A stretch of 64,000 bases of DNA from Aculops lycopersici (lineage: Eukaryota; Arthropoda; Arachnida; Trombidiformes; Eriophyidae): assembly GCA_015350385.1 (NCBI GenBank), contig WNKI01000003.1:1211730-1275729 (forward strand), written 5' to 3'. Shown piece by piece: positions 31,275 to 41,568 of this stretch (positions are counted from its first letter, which is position 1; every line of letters starts with the position of its first letter). The notes beneath the pieces are model-generated. The model saw only the letters and a list, made by a program, of their open reading frames with translations. It had not been told where the DNA came from and searched no databases. The position numbers and the translations under genes are program-made.

Positions 31275-31559
31275 TCAAATCATCGTCGATGTGGTGTCTC
31301 GGTGAGGTATTTTGTATCCATACGCCTCCACTTCATGATCCAAGAGACTTGTTAAAAGCGGTCTTGGGTTTTCGCAGGCAGGGAAATAAGGACTAACAGT
31401 GGGGGTCGGTTGAGAGTTGTAATCTGCGAACCTCGGTTGCTCTGACTTGTCTATCCTAGTGACAAATGCTGGAATCTCCAAATCTCTGGTCTTTTTTGTC
31501 ATGGCAGTGGTTTGAATAGAGGTATTGATTAGTTTAGAAATAGAATAATTATAATACAT
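31275..31559 (-). CDS. small protein of unknown function, divergent from MRPL19
   Basis: A frame of 94 residues, or 75 if it starts at the second ATG at 31502 (MTKKTRDLEIPAF). The composition is not biased, with a mix of charged and ordered-looking residues (KTRDLEIPAFVTRIDKSEQ, LLDHEVEAYGYKIPHRD). There is no signal peptide or membrane span. The shorter form seems more likely because its sequence looks more protein-like than the first 19 residues. A poly(A) signal follows 50 bases after the stop, and the frame is head-to-head with MRPL19 with 260 bases between them, a typical shared-promoter layout. I do not recognise the family. Confidence 0.5.
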   Translation of the reverse strand: MYYNYSISKLINTSIQTTAMTKKTRDLEIPAFVTRIDKSEQPRFADYNSQPTPTVSPYFPACENPRPLLTSLLDHEVEAYGYKIPHRDTTSTMI

Positions 31560-31819
31560 TTAGTTGTCGAGGAAGTCTAAGAAAATTTAAATTAGAACGT
31601 CTACGGGGGCTTTTGCACGAAGCCCGCTAGTCAACACGCGGAGCCTCTAGCGGCAATTGTGAGCATGGCCAACATGTGACGCTTTGTTTATACTTCGAAG
31701 CGACCATATTTTACTCGTGCGTGTATCAACTTTTTTGTATCTCAATGTATCGAAGCAAGTCTTATTATCTAATACATGTAAATCAATTATTATAAACAAT
31801 ATTAGAAATACATTACCAA
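31560..31819. promoter_or_regulatory. probable bidirectional promoter between the small gene and MRPL19
   Basis: 260 bases separate two divergent start codons. Both transcripts must start within or near this gap. No TATA box is evident. Confidence 0.45.
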
Positions 31820-32791
31820 ATGTTTGCTCAAGCCCTAAGAAATAGCAGAAGGCTTCTGCCGGCCGTCGGTATTTGCAAGCTAACTTTATCAGAGAGTCAC
31901 AACCGAGTATTAACACCATTCAGATGCCTTTCAATCACACCAAGTCTCAACAGGATCCTCCAAACTAAAGATGCGCCAGATGGTAGGCCTCCACCGAGAA
32001 AAAACTTCAAAGAATCAATCTTGCCAGATGGGTGGCAGAGTTTAGTTGAGAAGTATCCTGAATTCCTACCAGATCCTCTGAACAATAGTCCCATTGCGGT
32101 TCATCGTGAGATTGATGCAATGCTAGCGAGGCGAAAAGTTATAGAAATACCTGAATTCTATGTAGGATCAATTCTTGCAGTGACAGCCAGTGATAAGAAC
32201 TCAGAAACTAAGCGGAGTCGTTTTGTTGGCATTTGTATCAATCGTACAGGTCAATTATCTCGTGCAAATTTTACCTTGCGCAATGTTATCGATGGCATGG
32301 GTTGTGAGATACTTTACGACATGTATAATCCACTCATATTGAGCATAGAAGTTTTAAGACTTGAAAAGAGGTTAGATGATACGTTAATTTATTTACGAGA
32401 TGCGCTAGATGAGTACTCAACGATACCAGAGGATATGAAGCCGGAGGTTCTAGAGGAGGGTGCTGAGGTGCCAATCAACAAAACGATAGTCAAAATGAAA
32501 CCACAGCCATGGACCAAAAAATGGGAAAGGCATCAATTTCAGGGTATTGAGACGTTACATGATATACCAATCTATTTCGCAGATAAAATCAAGAAGTATA
32601 TCACAGATAATCCAGTCTACTCATATGATTTGATGAGAGAGTATAGATTACACTGCACTGAGGAGATGATCTATACAATAATGAAACGCTTAGTGGATCA
32701 TGAGAAGAACGTTGTTTTACCCAGAAAGGAGAGTAAACAGAGAAGATTCCTTAGGGTTAACAAGAGGGTCAATATAACCCCCACTAGCTAA
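31820..32791 (+). CDS. MRPL19: mitochondrial large ribosomal subunit protein bL19m
   Basis: A 323-residue protein of the bL19 family, a structural part of the mitochondrial large ribosomal subunit. The N-terminal about 45 residues are basic and hydroxylated with few acidic residues (MFAQALRNSRRLLPAV), as in a mitochondrial targeting peptide. The bL19 core follows from about residue 90: REIDAMLARRKVIEIPEFYVGSILAVTASD, then the KRSRFVGICINRTG strand pair, and the C-terminal mitochondrial extension KPQPWTKKWERH. Length is in the normal range for animal MRPL19. Single exon. ATTAAA at 32839-32844, 48 bases after the stop, is a likely poly(A) signal. Confidence 0.9.
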   Translation: MFAQALRNSRRLLPAVGICKLTLSESHNRVLTPFRCLSITPSLNRILQTKDAPDGRPPPRKNFKESILPDGWQSLVEKYPEFLPDPLNNSPIAVHREIDAMLARRKVIEIPEFYVGSILAVTASDKNSETKRSRFVGICINRTGQLSRANFTLRNVIDGMGCEILYDMYNPLILSIEVLRLEKRLDDTLIYLRDALDEYSTIPEDMKPEVLEEGAEVPINKTIVKMKPQPWTKKWERHQFQGIETLHDIPIYFADKIKKYITDNPVYSYDLMREYRLHCTEEMIYTIMKRLVDHEKNVVLPRKESKQRRFLRVNKRVNITPTS

Positions 32792-32838
32792 GAGTGATCT
32801 CCCCATTTGGAAATGAAAGTTTGCTTGAACGATTTGCA

Positions 32839-32844
32839 ATTAAA
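32839..32844 (+). promoter_or_regulatory. variant poly(A) signal of MRPL19
   Basis: ATTAAA, the commonest variant of AATAAA, 48 bases after the MRPL19 stop codon. Confidence 0.5.
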
Positions 32845-33105
32845 AATTGTGTATATATATATATGGCGTTTATTTATGTGCAAGCTTAGTGGCAATGATG
32901 ATAATAATGCCTACCATAGTATCCAGCCCTCGAGAAAAATTTCGAGTTTCTTAATCGTGCATATTACAGCATATATTACCATGTTTGACTATCAGTTTTC
33001 TTCAGTTTTTTGTATAGACTCTCAGAATATGAATGAAATGACATCAACGTAGCAAAGAACTTGTGTGGCTTACATGTGAGCGCAACAATCATTTGGATTG
33101 TATAT

Positions 33106-33133
33106 ACATACATACATGATAATGTATGTATGT
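33106..33133. repeat. 12-base perfect inverted repeat, 4-base loop
   Basis: Arms ACATACATACAT (33106-33117) and ATGTATGTATGT (33122-33133) flank GATA. It lies 36 bases past the glutamine synthetase stop codon, so it would form a hairpin in that 3' untranslated region. Confidence 0.7.
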
Positions 33134-33168
33134 GTACATCATATATTGCAAAATTGTCTTGATGACCA

Positions 33169-34278
33169 TTACTCGCCCAAACAAATGGTACGAACCAGAC
33201 GCTCGCAAACTAAATATGGGTCACAGTTTGAGGCTGGTCGCCTGTCCTCCAGGTAACCGTAGCCATCCTTGTTGACTTGAGCCGGAATACGAATGCTAAC
33301 ATTACGCTTGGCGACACCCGATGAGAAGGTGTCAATGTCGGCGGTCTCATGGCGACCTGTTAGCCGGCGAGCATTGTCAACTCCACCCCTTGGGTCGTAG
33401 GCCTTGATGTGCTCTTGATGACGGTTAGATAATTTCTCGATGGCTGCGTAGATGGCTTTTAGACCATCCTTCTTGTCTCGAGTTGCGTTAGTTGAGAAAT
33501 TTGTATGGGCACCAGCTCCATTCCAATCTCCCGGAATGATCTTCGGATCAAACGAGACGCCAACATTGAATTCGGACGCAATTCTGTAGAGAATGTAGCG
33601 CGACATCCACATGTGATCACCAATATCGATACCAGTACATGGGCCAATTTGGTACTCCCATTGCGAAGGCATAACTTCGGCATTGATACCGCAAATCTTG
33701 ACTCCAGCATGTAGACAGGCCTTGAGGTGAGCCATCACAACACCGCGCCCGAACACCTTACCTGGCTCGGCGCCACAATAGAAGGGACCCTGGGGTCCGG
33801 GGGTCCCGTCGCCCGCGGGCCAACCGAGGGGGCGGCCGGTGGCCAAGTCCATAAGCGAGTACTCCTGCTCAATACCAAACCAGGGCTCATCGGACTTGCA
33901 TTTATCCATGGCCGCGGCGCAGCTGTTTCGCGTGTTCGATGGAATTGGAGTTCGATCAAAGAGCATAGTCTCGCATAGGACTAGCTTGTTGTTTCCACCT
34001 AAAAATGGATCATTAAACATGGCCACTGGCTTCAGGTAAATGTCTGTATTACTCTCGTGAGCTTGTCCCGTTGAAGAGCCATCGAAATTCCACTCGGGCA
34101 ACTGATCGATGCTAGTGGGAACCTTGTTCACCACCCTAGTCTTAGAGCGCAACTTTTCCTTCGTGCCATCGATCCAAATGTACTCCAAGCAAATTGTATC
34201 ATCCGGTTGCTTGCAATGGTCTAAATAATGTTGTTGCAAATAGAATTGCTTGCTGTAATCGGCGTTGAAATTGGACAT
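33169..34278 (-). CDS. GLUL: glutamine synthetase (type II, cytosolic)
   Basis: A 369-residue glutamate-ammonia ligase that makes glutamine from glutamate, ammonia and ATP. The length and sequence match animal type II enzymes along the whole chain. Visible active-site elements are LPEWNFDGSST (60-70, the N-terminal Asp-Gly-Ser loop), the metal-binding glutamates in IEQEYS (E137, E139) and NAEVMPSQWEYQ (E201, E208), GAHTNFST with H258, the NRHQEHIKAYDPRGG segment, GRHETA with the flap glutamate E311, and NVSIRIP with R330. There is no mitochondrial targeting extension, so a cytosolic location is inferred. Single exon, convergent with MRPL19. A local GC-rich patch in the middle of the gene codes a glycine/proline-rich but normal stretch (about residues 151-167). 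Confidence 0.97.
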   Translation of the reverse strand: MSNFNADYSKQFYLQQHYLDHCKQPDDTICLEYIWIDGTKEKLRSKTRVVNKVPTSIDQLPEWNFDGSSTGQAHESNTDIYLKPVAMFNDPFLGGNNKLVLCETMLFDRTPIPSNTRNSCAAAMDKCKSDEPWFGIEQEYSLMDLATGRPLGWPAGDGTPGPQGPFYCGAEPGKVFGRGVVMAHLKACLHAGVKICGINAEVMPSQWEYQIGPCTGIDIGDHMWMSRYILYRIASEFNVGVSFDPKIIPGDWNGAGAHTNFSTNATRDKKDGLKAIYAAIEKLSNRHQEHIKAYDPRGGVDNARRLTGRHETADIDTFSSGVAKRNVSIRIPAQVNKDGYGYLEDRRPASNCDPYLVCERLVRTICLGE

Positions 34279-36710
34279 CTTGCTTGAGTTGTAACTGTAA
34301 TGTTTGCTTAGCGCTATGTGTTATATTTTGAGCTCTATAGAGTATTAGTGTTCTGTTTGTTTGCTTCAACAACTCATTCGTCTACAATGTATACCTTAAA
34401 ATGGGATAGGATTTTATTGTTGCCACAGAGACTACTAATGCTTACACTCTTTAAACACCTCTTCTATTCGTATTCGTTGTGCTCCTAGTTCTTTCTATTG
34501 ATAGTGCCTTTTCAGTCTCTATGCTTGATAAAGCCAACACTTGTGTTGCTAATATTACAATGAATGCTGCCACGACTTGTTATTGGTGGTTCTGTTACGA
34601 TTTTTACGGTCGCTAGGTTGTAAAGACGACAATTTGATGACGGCGACGCCGACAACAAAACAGACAAAAGTCGGCTGCTTGTGGCTTTCATTTGGCTACA
34701 ACAGTACAAATGCTAGCCCCCAATATCTGCTATGCTTCTCTTTGTTTCCCTGTTTTCTTTTGAATTGATTGCTCGATTTGATCTAATTGATGATGAATCT
34801 AATAGTCATTCTCTCCCTCTGTCTCTCTCATTCTCTCGGGTGCGATGTTCTACAATGAGAAAAGATCAACTCGGGCAAAAAACGGCAACTGCAACATCGA
34901 CACTGAGTATCAATTTAGATGATCTACTAATGATAATAACTTGCTCACAATCTCTGTTGATTCTGCTGCTGCTACTGCTCACTTGATAGCTGCCTGCAAG
35001 TTGCAATAATTATTGATGAGCAGGATTGATGGCCCTAGAAACAGGGATAGTGAAATCGGCTCAAATAGAGCAAATGGCAGTAAGCGACGGCGACAAGTTG
35101 ACGAGATTTGATAGGAAAATCGCAACGAGAGCAACAACGATGACAACAGCAATATGACAACAGAACTCTCGCTGGCTTTGCGGCTGCAGGAGGCAAAAAG
35201 CAAAAGCAAAAGCAAAACAACAACAACTACAGTGCGGAAAATAACGAGCGCGCAAATTCTGCGAGCGCCAAACGTACGGTTGCTGCCGCCGCTTATATGT
35301 TGTTGGTGTGTGTTTCGGCGACGGTAGCAGCGGTAGCGACGGCGCTATGCGTAAACACAGCATGAGCTTTGAGTGCAATGAGTGCGTACCGAGGCTCTTG
35401 GACGCACATAGAAGGTGGAATGGGAAAAGAGGTGGGGCAGAGGAAGGGGCGATGGAAAGTTTGTCGAGTCCAAATGCTCGTGGACTGCGCTGGCTAAAGT
35501 AGGTGCTAGCTGAACAGATGACTTTCAAGTACAAGTTCATCTATTTCGCGATGCCAAGATTGACCACATGAATTTAATGTGCGAAACGCGCAAGAGAAAC
35601 CGGGGAAAGCGTAACGAGTAGCCAAGCGAGAGAGGGAGCGAGAGTTTTTTCGTGGCGGGCGCCAGGCGAGCAGCATCTAGTTTGAGAGCAATGGAGTTGA
35701 GGGTGACATTGAGCAAAACTAACTCGAGCAAAAGTTCTAATATTTATTCATGTCCATTGTATGTGGATGTTTGTGTGGCACCTTCTCTATATCACACTAC
35801 TACTACTTCCCATTTAGCAAGCAAAAGTGTCATGGTAGCTGTTGGCCAGGAAACTGCTTGCCATTTGGTTGGCTCTTTGCTGTGGTCGTCGTCGAGTCTC
35901 TTTAGTTGTTGCTGTCGATGACAGAGGCGCGTGATTGACTATCGACTATTGAGTCTCTCCTAACTGAAGACGGCTGTGCGACGAAGTGGTCGTCGTAAAT
36001 GTTGCGACATAGTGACATACAGAGCGAGCAACTCGTTATAAACTAGACAGATCAATAATAGCAACAGCGTCAGCAACAACAACAATAGTAATAAAGGCGA
36101 CGGGAGGATCCCTCTTGTGAACAAATTGCGACCCGCCGAGGCTACGACGTCTCCAAGTTTCAATTAAGTCAGTCATTCAGTCTCATCTCATAAGTTGCCG
36201 TCGTCATGCTGCGCGATTTGCTAGCTGGCAAGCTCGTTGGTTAGCTAGCCAGCCAACTAGCTTGTCGGCGCCTCATGATTTTGTCGCTAGTCTCTCAGCG
36301 AATTCTAAAGCAAAGGCAACAAACGGAGCGTTAAAATTCAATATCCTCTCCCTTTCTCTACTTCGTCTGCTTACCTTATTTTAGGGCGAGAGAAGCAAAG
36401 TCCAATCATCGAGATGGCAACTCGGCGTAAGCTACTACCGGCTTTGAGCCTTGAACTCGCCACTCGCCTGCAACTATGTCAACTAAACCATAGAGCCAGA
36501 CCACCTGTCACGATTGGTCGATGGGATAGATTGGAGTTGATTAAAACAAGTCAATAACAGAGAGCTAGCAATTAGCACGCTACTAGAAAAACGAAGGTGT
36601 TTGAGATTCAAGGTCAAGACCGTTGCAGTTTCATCAATTCATTAGTACAAAATCCATCTTGCCCAATTTGTTAACTAGTTACCCTCACCTACTACTACCA
36701 ACAGATTGCC
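34279..36710. other. intergenic region upstream of glutamine synthetase
   Basis: Holds the glutamine synthetase promoter on its left and the 3' untranslated region of the secreted-protein gene on its right. It contains pyrimidine runs near 34810-34840 and CAA-rich stretches near 36060-36090. No recognised coding sequence. Confidence 0.45.
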
Positions 36711-39449
36711 TCACGTCGATCTGCTGGAGCTTTGGCGCGAAAACGTTGAAAAGGATCTATGTGTACTCCTCGAACCGCTGGCCGGATCTTGGTGCTCTTG
36801 GTGGCTCTCGGCCGAATGTGACTCCTCAAAGTGTTTAGCTCCACTGTCTGGATCTACATAGTTCCTCACGGAGGAGCTTGACCTCGTCAATGGCTGGCCA
36901 AAGGAGCCAGCAGCCGCCGCCGCTTGTCTCATTTGGGGCATAGCTGGCATGGCTGATATGCTTTGTTGAAACGGCATTCTGGGCATTACCGGCATCCTGG
37001 GCATCGGAGGCATTGGAGGCATTGGAGGCATTGGAGGCATTGGAGGCATCGCGGGCATTGGAGGCACTCGCAAGGTGTCACGTAGGCTCGTTGATGTGGC
37101 CGCCAGTCGCGGGTCGGGCACATTCGCGTACTTGCCCGTCATGTCCGGAAGCGTGCGCCTAAGAGGAAAGTGGCCAAATCTAGCCGAGGAGCTGGAGGGC
37201 TTGAGCTGTTGCTGAACTTGTTGTTGAAGATTTAGATGGCCGCGATACCTTTGGTGCTGGAGATTGTGATCGATGCGCTTCTTTATATTTTGTGCACCAT
37301 CAGCCACCATTCCCAAGGCCTCGAGTCCTTCCTGTTTGGCCTTGTTCACGTGGGGTCTCGCGTGATTCACTACCTTGGTCCAGGCGGATTTTAGGAAGCC
37401 GCCACTGTGCTTGTGATGATGCTGATACACTTGTGCACCAAGGCCTCTAGCGTGCATCATTCTACCCCGTTGCTGTAGGGTGCCTCCCCTTGCAATAGCC
37501 CGTCTCCTCCTCATTAAGTTGGACTGCTCATCGCTGCGCTTGGCATTGAAGACAAACACGGGGTTCGCCGGAGCTCTAGGCTGAGGGGCACCCGTTGTCC
37601 TGGATGGCATCGATGACTCTACTTGGGTTCGCCATTTGTCGGCAGTCAGCGTTGACGGCTCACCAGAACCAGTGGAGGTTCTTGTTGGTTGTGGATGGTC
37701 CATTGGAGGCAATGGAACTGGCATCGGCTCTAGCTGCTCGTAGCGGGGCCTTGGCGCGTTTTTTAGGTAAGTTTCCGTGGCAGGTGCCAGGTAGCTTGAC
37801 GAGTCAGAGGAGTAGCCTTGCGAGGAGCTCGTTGCACTGGAGTGGGACGACGACGACGACGTCGACGAGTGTGCCGAGTTTTGAATGTAGTTCGAGTTTT
37901 CATAGTGTTTGTTGTCATCTGAAGCCGTTACTGGTTCATTGTCAAACTTAGATTCTTGGTTGTCATTGTTGTGGTCGTCGAATACAACCTCAGATTGTAC
38001 GTCGCCATCCATCGCAACCTTATCCTCCTCTTCAAGTTGCTGGTTGCGTTCAAAGTCAGTGTTGTCTAGATACTCGTCTTCCTCTCTCTCATGCGATAGC
38101 TCGTTATCTCCGCCTCGACTTAAATCATGACTTGGACTCTCACCTTGATGCTGATCCTGACCATGACCTTGATCTGATGGAATCTCAGTATCGTGCGACT
38201 CCTCGTGTTGCGGCGAATGGTTTGCCGTCTGCTTGCTCATCGAAGCCTGATCATGCTCGTGATGATTTGCATATTGCTCGCCTGAAGGTGGAGCCACAGC
38301 GGATTCCGAGTCGTTGGAGGCTTCAGCAGCATAGTGATCATCGGTGTAGTTGTTGTCATCGTCAATAATGTTGTTGTTATTGTTTTCAATGTTGTTGTTA
38401 TTTTCGATGTTAGTGATGCTGCTGCTCACATCGCTGGGTGGCTCAATGTCCTCCGGTTTCTTGTGCTCGCTTTCCTCTCGAGTTGAAACAGGGGCTGAGC
38501 TATGGGTGCCACCTGTAGATGCAGACGAGGAGGGTGAAGCTATATGATCTGAATCCATGGAGCTAATGTTCGGAGTTTCCTTCTCATCCGCTCGTCTCTT
38601 CGAATCACTCGACTCTCCAGATTCTTGCTTTAGGCTTTGCTCAGTTGAGCTGGCTGATAACTCTGAAGCTCCATTGGTAGTGATTGGTGTTGCTGTCGTT
38701 GTTGTCTTTGTTATTGCCTCATCGCTCATCAATCCGATTGGCTCCGCAAGAGTCGACGCCTGTTCCAACTTGGAACTCCGAAGTACGTCAAAACCCAAAT
38801 CAACTTGTGGCTTAGCGGTTGTCGTGGTACTTGGTATTACCTCTGGTGCGGTGGTTGGTGTTGCTGTCGTTGTAGGCGTTGTTATTGCCTCACCAGTCAT
38901 CACTTCGCTTGGCCTCGCAGGAGTCGACGGCTTATCCAACTTGGAACTCCGTAGCACTTCAAAACCTAAATCAACTTGTGGCTCAGCGGTGGTCGTGGTG
39001 ATTGCCGCCGTTACAGTCGACTCGAGAGGCGCCTCTGTTGAGGTGGCGATGGTATCCAACGCGCTCTTTGCCTTATCATCCGGATGCGCTACCTGTTTCT
39101 GCTTGTCGCTCTCGTCGCGGGCTTTAACATTAATGTTGTTGTTATCGCTGCTGCTGCTAATGATGTTACTGTTCTCGGTCTCACAGGTAGACTTCCTGAA
39201 CTCTATCGAGTTTATCTGGTCACCTATCTCCTTGAGCGTGAAGTAGAGTTTGTCCACTTGATCGCGCGCATCATCAACCTGCTTCCTCAAACTCGACAAC
39301 AACTGATCGTCTGATGGCCTCTTGACTTCATCAAACTCTCCACACGAAACTAAGGTGGCCACAAGCAGTGGCAGCAGTAGTGGAACCACGGCAGCCACAA
39401 ACTTGGTGCCGCGAAACCTGTGACTAATTAATACCTCACTCCCGCCCAT
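36711..39449 (-). CDS. secreted, mucin-like repeat protein with a possible furin site
   Basis: Starting at the ATG at 39449 the protein has 912 residues; the frame is open a little further upstream but only with a TTG. Residues 1-36 form a clear signal peptide (hydrophobic FVAAVVPLLLPLLVATLVSC). A predicted coiled coil follows at 50-84 (LLSSLRKQVDDARDQVDKL). Next come two Thr-rich repeats of about 57 residues sharing PQVDLGF and VLRSSKL, then a long acidic Ser/Asp/Glu/His-rich region. RRRR at 647-650 is a good furin-type cleavage site. Beyond it are a basic helical segment (FLKSAWTKVVNHARPHVNKA) and a Met-Pro-rich stretch near 794-828, coded by a 9-base tandem repeat at about 37007-37050. I do not recognise the family. 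It could be an extracellular matrix, cuticle or silk/saliva-type protein; sequence alone does not decide. Confidence 0.75.
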   Translation of the reverse strand: MGGSEVLISHRFRGTKFVAAVVPLLLPLLVATLVSCGEFDEVKRPSDDQLLSSLRKQVDDARDQVDKLYFTLKEIGDQINSIEFRKSTCETENSNIISSSSDNNNINVKARDESDKQKQVAHPDDKAKSALDTIATSTEAPLESTVTAAITTTTAEPQVDLGFEVLRSSKLDKPSTPARPSEVMTGEAITTPTTTATPTTAPEVIPSTTTTAKPQVDLGFDVLRSSKLEQASTLAEPIGLMSDEAITKTTTTATPITTNGASELSASSTEQSLKQESGESSDSKRRADEKETPNISSMDSDHIASPSSSASTGGTHSSAPVSTREESEHKKPEDIEPPSDVSSSITNIENNNNIENNNNNIIDDDNNYTDDHYAAEASNDSESAVAPPSGEQYANHHEHDQASMSKQTANHSPQHEESHDTEIPSDQGHGQDQHQGESPSHDLSRGGDNELSHEREEDEYLDNTDFERNQQLEEEDKVAMDGDVQSEVVFDDHNNDNQESKFDNEPVTASDDNKHYENSNYIQNSAHSSTSSSSSHSSATSSSQGYSSDSSSYLAPATETYLKNAPRPRYEQLEPMPVPLPPMDHPQPTRTSTGSGEPSTLTADKWRTQVESSMPSRTTGAPQPRAPANPVFVFNAKRSDEQSNLMRRRRAIARGGTLQQRGRMMHARGLGAQVYQHHHKHSGGFLKSAWTKVVNHARPHVNKAKQEGLEALGMVADGAQNIKKRIDHNLQHQRYRGHLNLQQQVQQQLKPSSSSARFGHFPLRRTLPDMTGKYANVPDPRLAATSTSLRDTLRVPPMPAMPPMPPMPPMPPMPPMPRMPVMPRMPFQQSISAMPAMPQMRQAAAAAGSFGQPLTRSSSSVRNYVDPDSGAKHFEESHSAESHQEHQDPASGSRSTHRSFSTFSRQSSSRST
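37007..37050. repeat. 9-base coding minisatellite (GGAGGCATT)n
   Basis: About five tandem copies inside the secreted-protein gene, coding repeated Met-Pro-Pro on the minus strand. Confidence 0.8.
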
Positions 39450-41568
39450 CACTTCCAAGTAGCAGTAGACTTGTTGTTTGTTGTTTGTTTGGTTGTTTGT
39501 CTCTATGTAGCAATGACTCAGTAATCACTCAATTTCTTTCTTATTGAATCTTGAAAGTAATGATTCAAGTTTTAAATAGACAAAAAGGGAACAAAACATT
39601 CTTTTAACTAGTCAAGTTTCATTTACGTCAGCGAAGGCTCTCGCTGGATCTGTTTCATACAAACTCTTGTGTGAATTTTTGCTATCTTTTCCTGCTGTTA
39701 GTTACTCCAGATTGAGTAGCTCGGCTGGTTGGTGGCGGTGTCCATACTGACGAACTATCAGCAGACTGATAGTCTGCTTGCCGCTCACTATCCATTTATC
39801 ACCAACCATAACGGCGAGGGCCCCGGGCTTTCCGCAAACAACTGAAGCCAGAGCAAGGCCGCTTCGGTTGATGACAGGTGCGAGCTTGCTGCTCGCACCT
39901 GTTGTCTGGCGCAGACGACAAGCGCGTCGTCGCTAATAATAGCATCTAGGCTCTCTTTTTAACTCTCTGGACAAGATCGTTTGCCATCCGGATTTCTAGC
40001 AAACTCCATGTGTGTTTGTGTGAGTGTAAATTAATCGGGCGCAAAACAAGGGGGTGCACGTGTATCTTGAAAAGAATCTTGCGTCATCCTTTTCTATTGA
40101 TCGCAGTTATTGCATAACATTTCCCTTGGTCGACATTGCAAAGTTTAGTTTAGGTGTCAGCGTTGATTTTTACTCTTTCCTCCTCCACTAAAATTAACTA
40201 AAAATGATCTTTTCAGCTTCAATCCTCAATCCACAGGTGGCGCGCTGAGCCGAGGAGTGAGCCAGATCTTTGCTCTTCGTCTCCAGCGAGAGTCATTCAA
40301 TACCGCCTACCTGTTGGCCGCTCGCTTGCTCACTAGTTTCGTCCACTTTAGCGACCGGCAAGCGAGCGATGCGCAAACTCGTCGCTCTCCATGCGCAATG
40401 ACTTGCTATACCCTGCAACAGGTTGCCACTCGCCGCCAAGCCAGCTAACCAACCAGTTACCTGGGCTCAGATTTCGATTAATACGCGAGCAGCAGGAGAG
40501 AGGGAAAAGTTAGGAAGGGAGAAAGTAGCAGCCAAGAGTGAAACTTTTTCTCCACTCAATTCCTCGAGTGAGCAGTTGCCTAAACAAACAGAAGTTAGTT
40601 TTCCTTTTGCCGCGCCGATTCATACTTGGCTTGCATCCACCTTCGGGTAACAAATGAACGCGACACTACGCGATCGAGAACAAGCTTGACAACAACAGGT
40701 GGCAGGTTGGACTTATAAGTGCGGCCAATTAATGAGTTAACAAGAGAAAGGAGTGCAAATAAGCGAAATAGCAGCCAGTTAGAAAGAAAGAAAAAGATCG
40801 AATGAGCAATCATCGCACGCGTTTTGATTAGATCAAATACGAGCTCTCGCCCCAAAGTGCAGCTCCAGCGGTTACAGATACACTAATAATAAAGTAGAAG
40901 AACATAACTAGTTAACGATTTGCATCTACACTCGAGAGTGGTACCGATAAGTTTTTCCAAGCAAAAAGAAAGCTTCTAGGTAACAAGAAGCCAAGCGGAC
41001 AAGCAGCTTCCGGTTGCATTTGAAGTTACAGGTGGTGCTTTCAGGTTGCGGATGTGAGTTAGTTGAGTATTGAGGGTAACAAAGTCAACTAAGAAGAGTA
41101 GAAGAAGGAAAAGGATAACGACGCCGAAGACGTCGGGTTTTGGGTGGCTTTAAAGAGTTTGCGTGAAAAAGTGGAAGTCGACGAGGCGAGAGTCTTTTTT
41201 TTGGCGCTGACTGAAACTAACTGAAATAATATTGCTCCACTTACTGGAGGAAATTTGACGCATTTCCTTGATTCCATTGAGACTGACAAGTGGAAAGTTA
41301 AGTTGTTTCCTCACTAGCGACCCTCTTCAAGAGTTGGATAGTTTTTCTCCAATTGCCAAGGCTAGTTAGCGAGGTGGGCCAGCAAAAGTGGCGTGAAATT
41401 TCTTCCACATCACTCTGGGTTAATGATCATGAAACAGCAAGTGGCCGTTGGTGGCAGCGAAAAGAAAATAACAACAGCAACAGCAACCACAACCACTACT
41501 ACTACTACCATCAGCCGACAAGTAGGCAACAAGTAGCAAAACAAAACAAAACAAAATAATCAATCGCC
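39450..41568. other. intergenic region upstream of the secreted-protein gene and of the Gln-rich exon
   Basis: A divergent intergenic region, so it should hold promoters for both neighbours. It contains a hairpin at 39874-39902, a smaller overlapping pair of inverted repeats at 39754-39776, and CAACAGGTGG at 40693-40702. No coding sequence recognised. Confidence 0.45.
39874..39902. repeat. 12-base perfect hairpin with an E-box in each arm
   Basis: Arms ACAGGTGCGAGC (39874-39885) and GCTCGCACCTGT (39891-39902), loop TTGCT. The E-box CAGGTG/CACCTG sits at the base of the stem. It is about 430 bases upstream of the secreted-protein start codon. Confidence 0.75.

Larger units (their letters stand above)
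32792..33168. other. intergenic region between convergent MRPL19 and glutamine synthetase
   Basis: AT-rich, with a short TA run near 32851-32862 and an inverted repeat at 33106-33133. It holds the 3' ends of both genes. I see no clear AATAAA for glutamine synthetase close to its stop. Confidence 0.45.
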
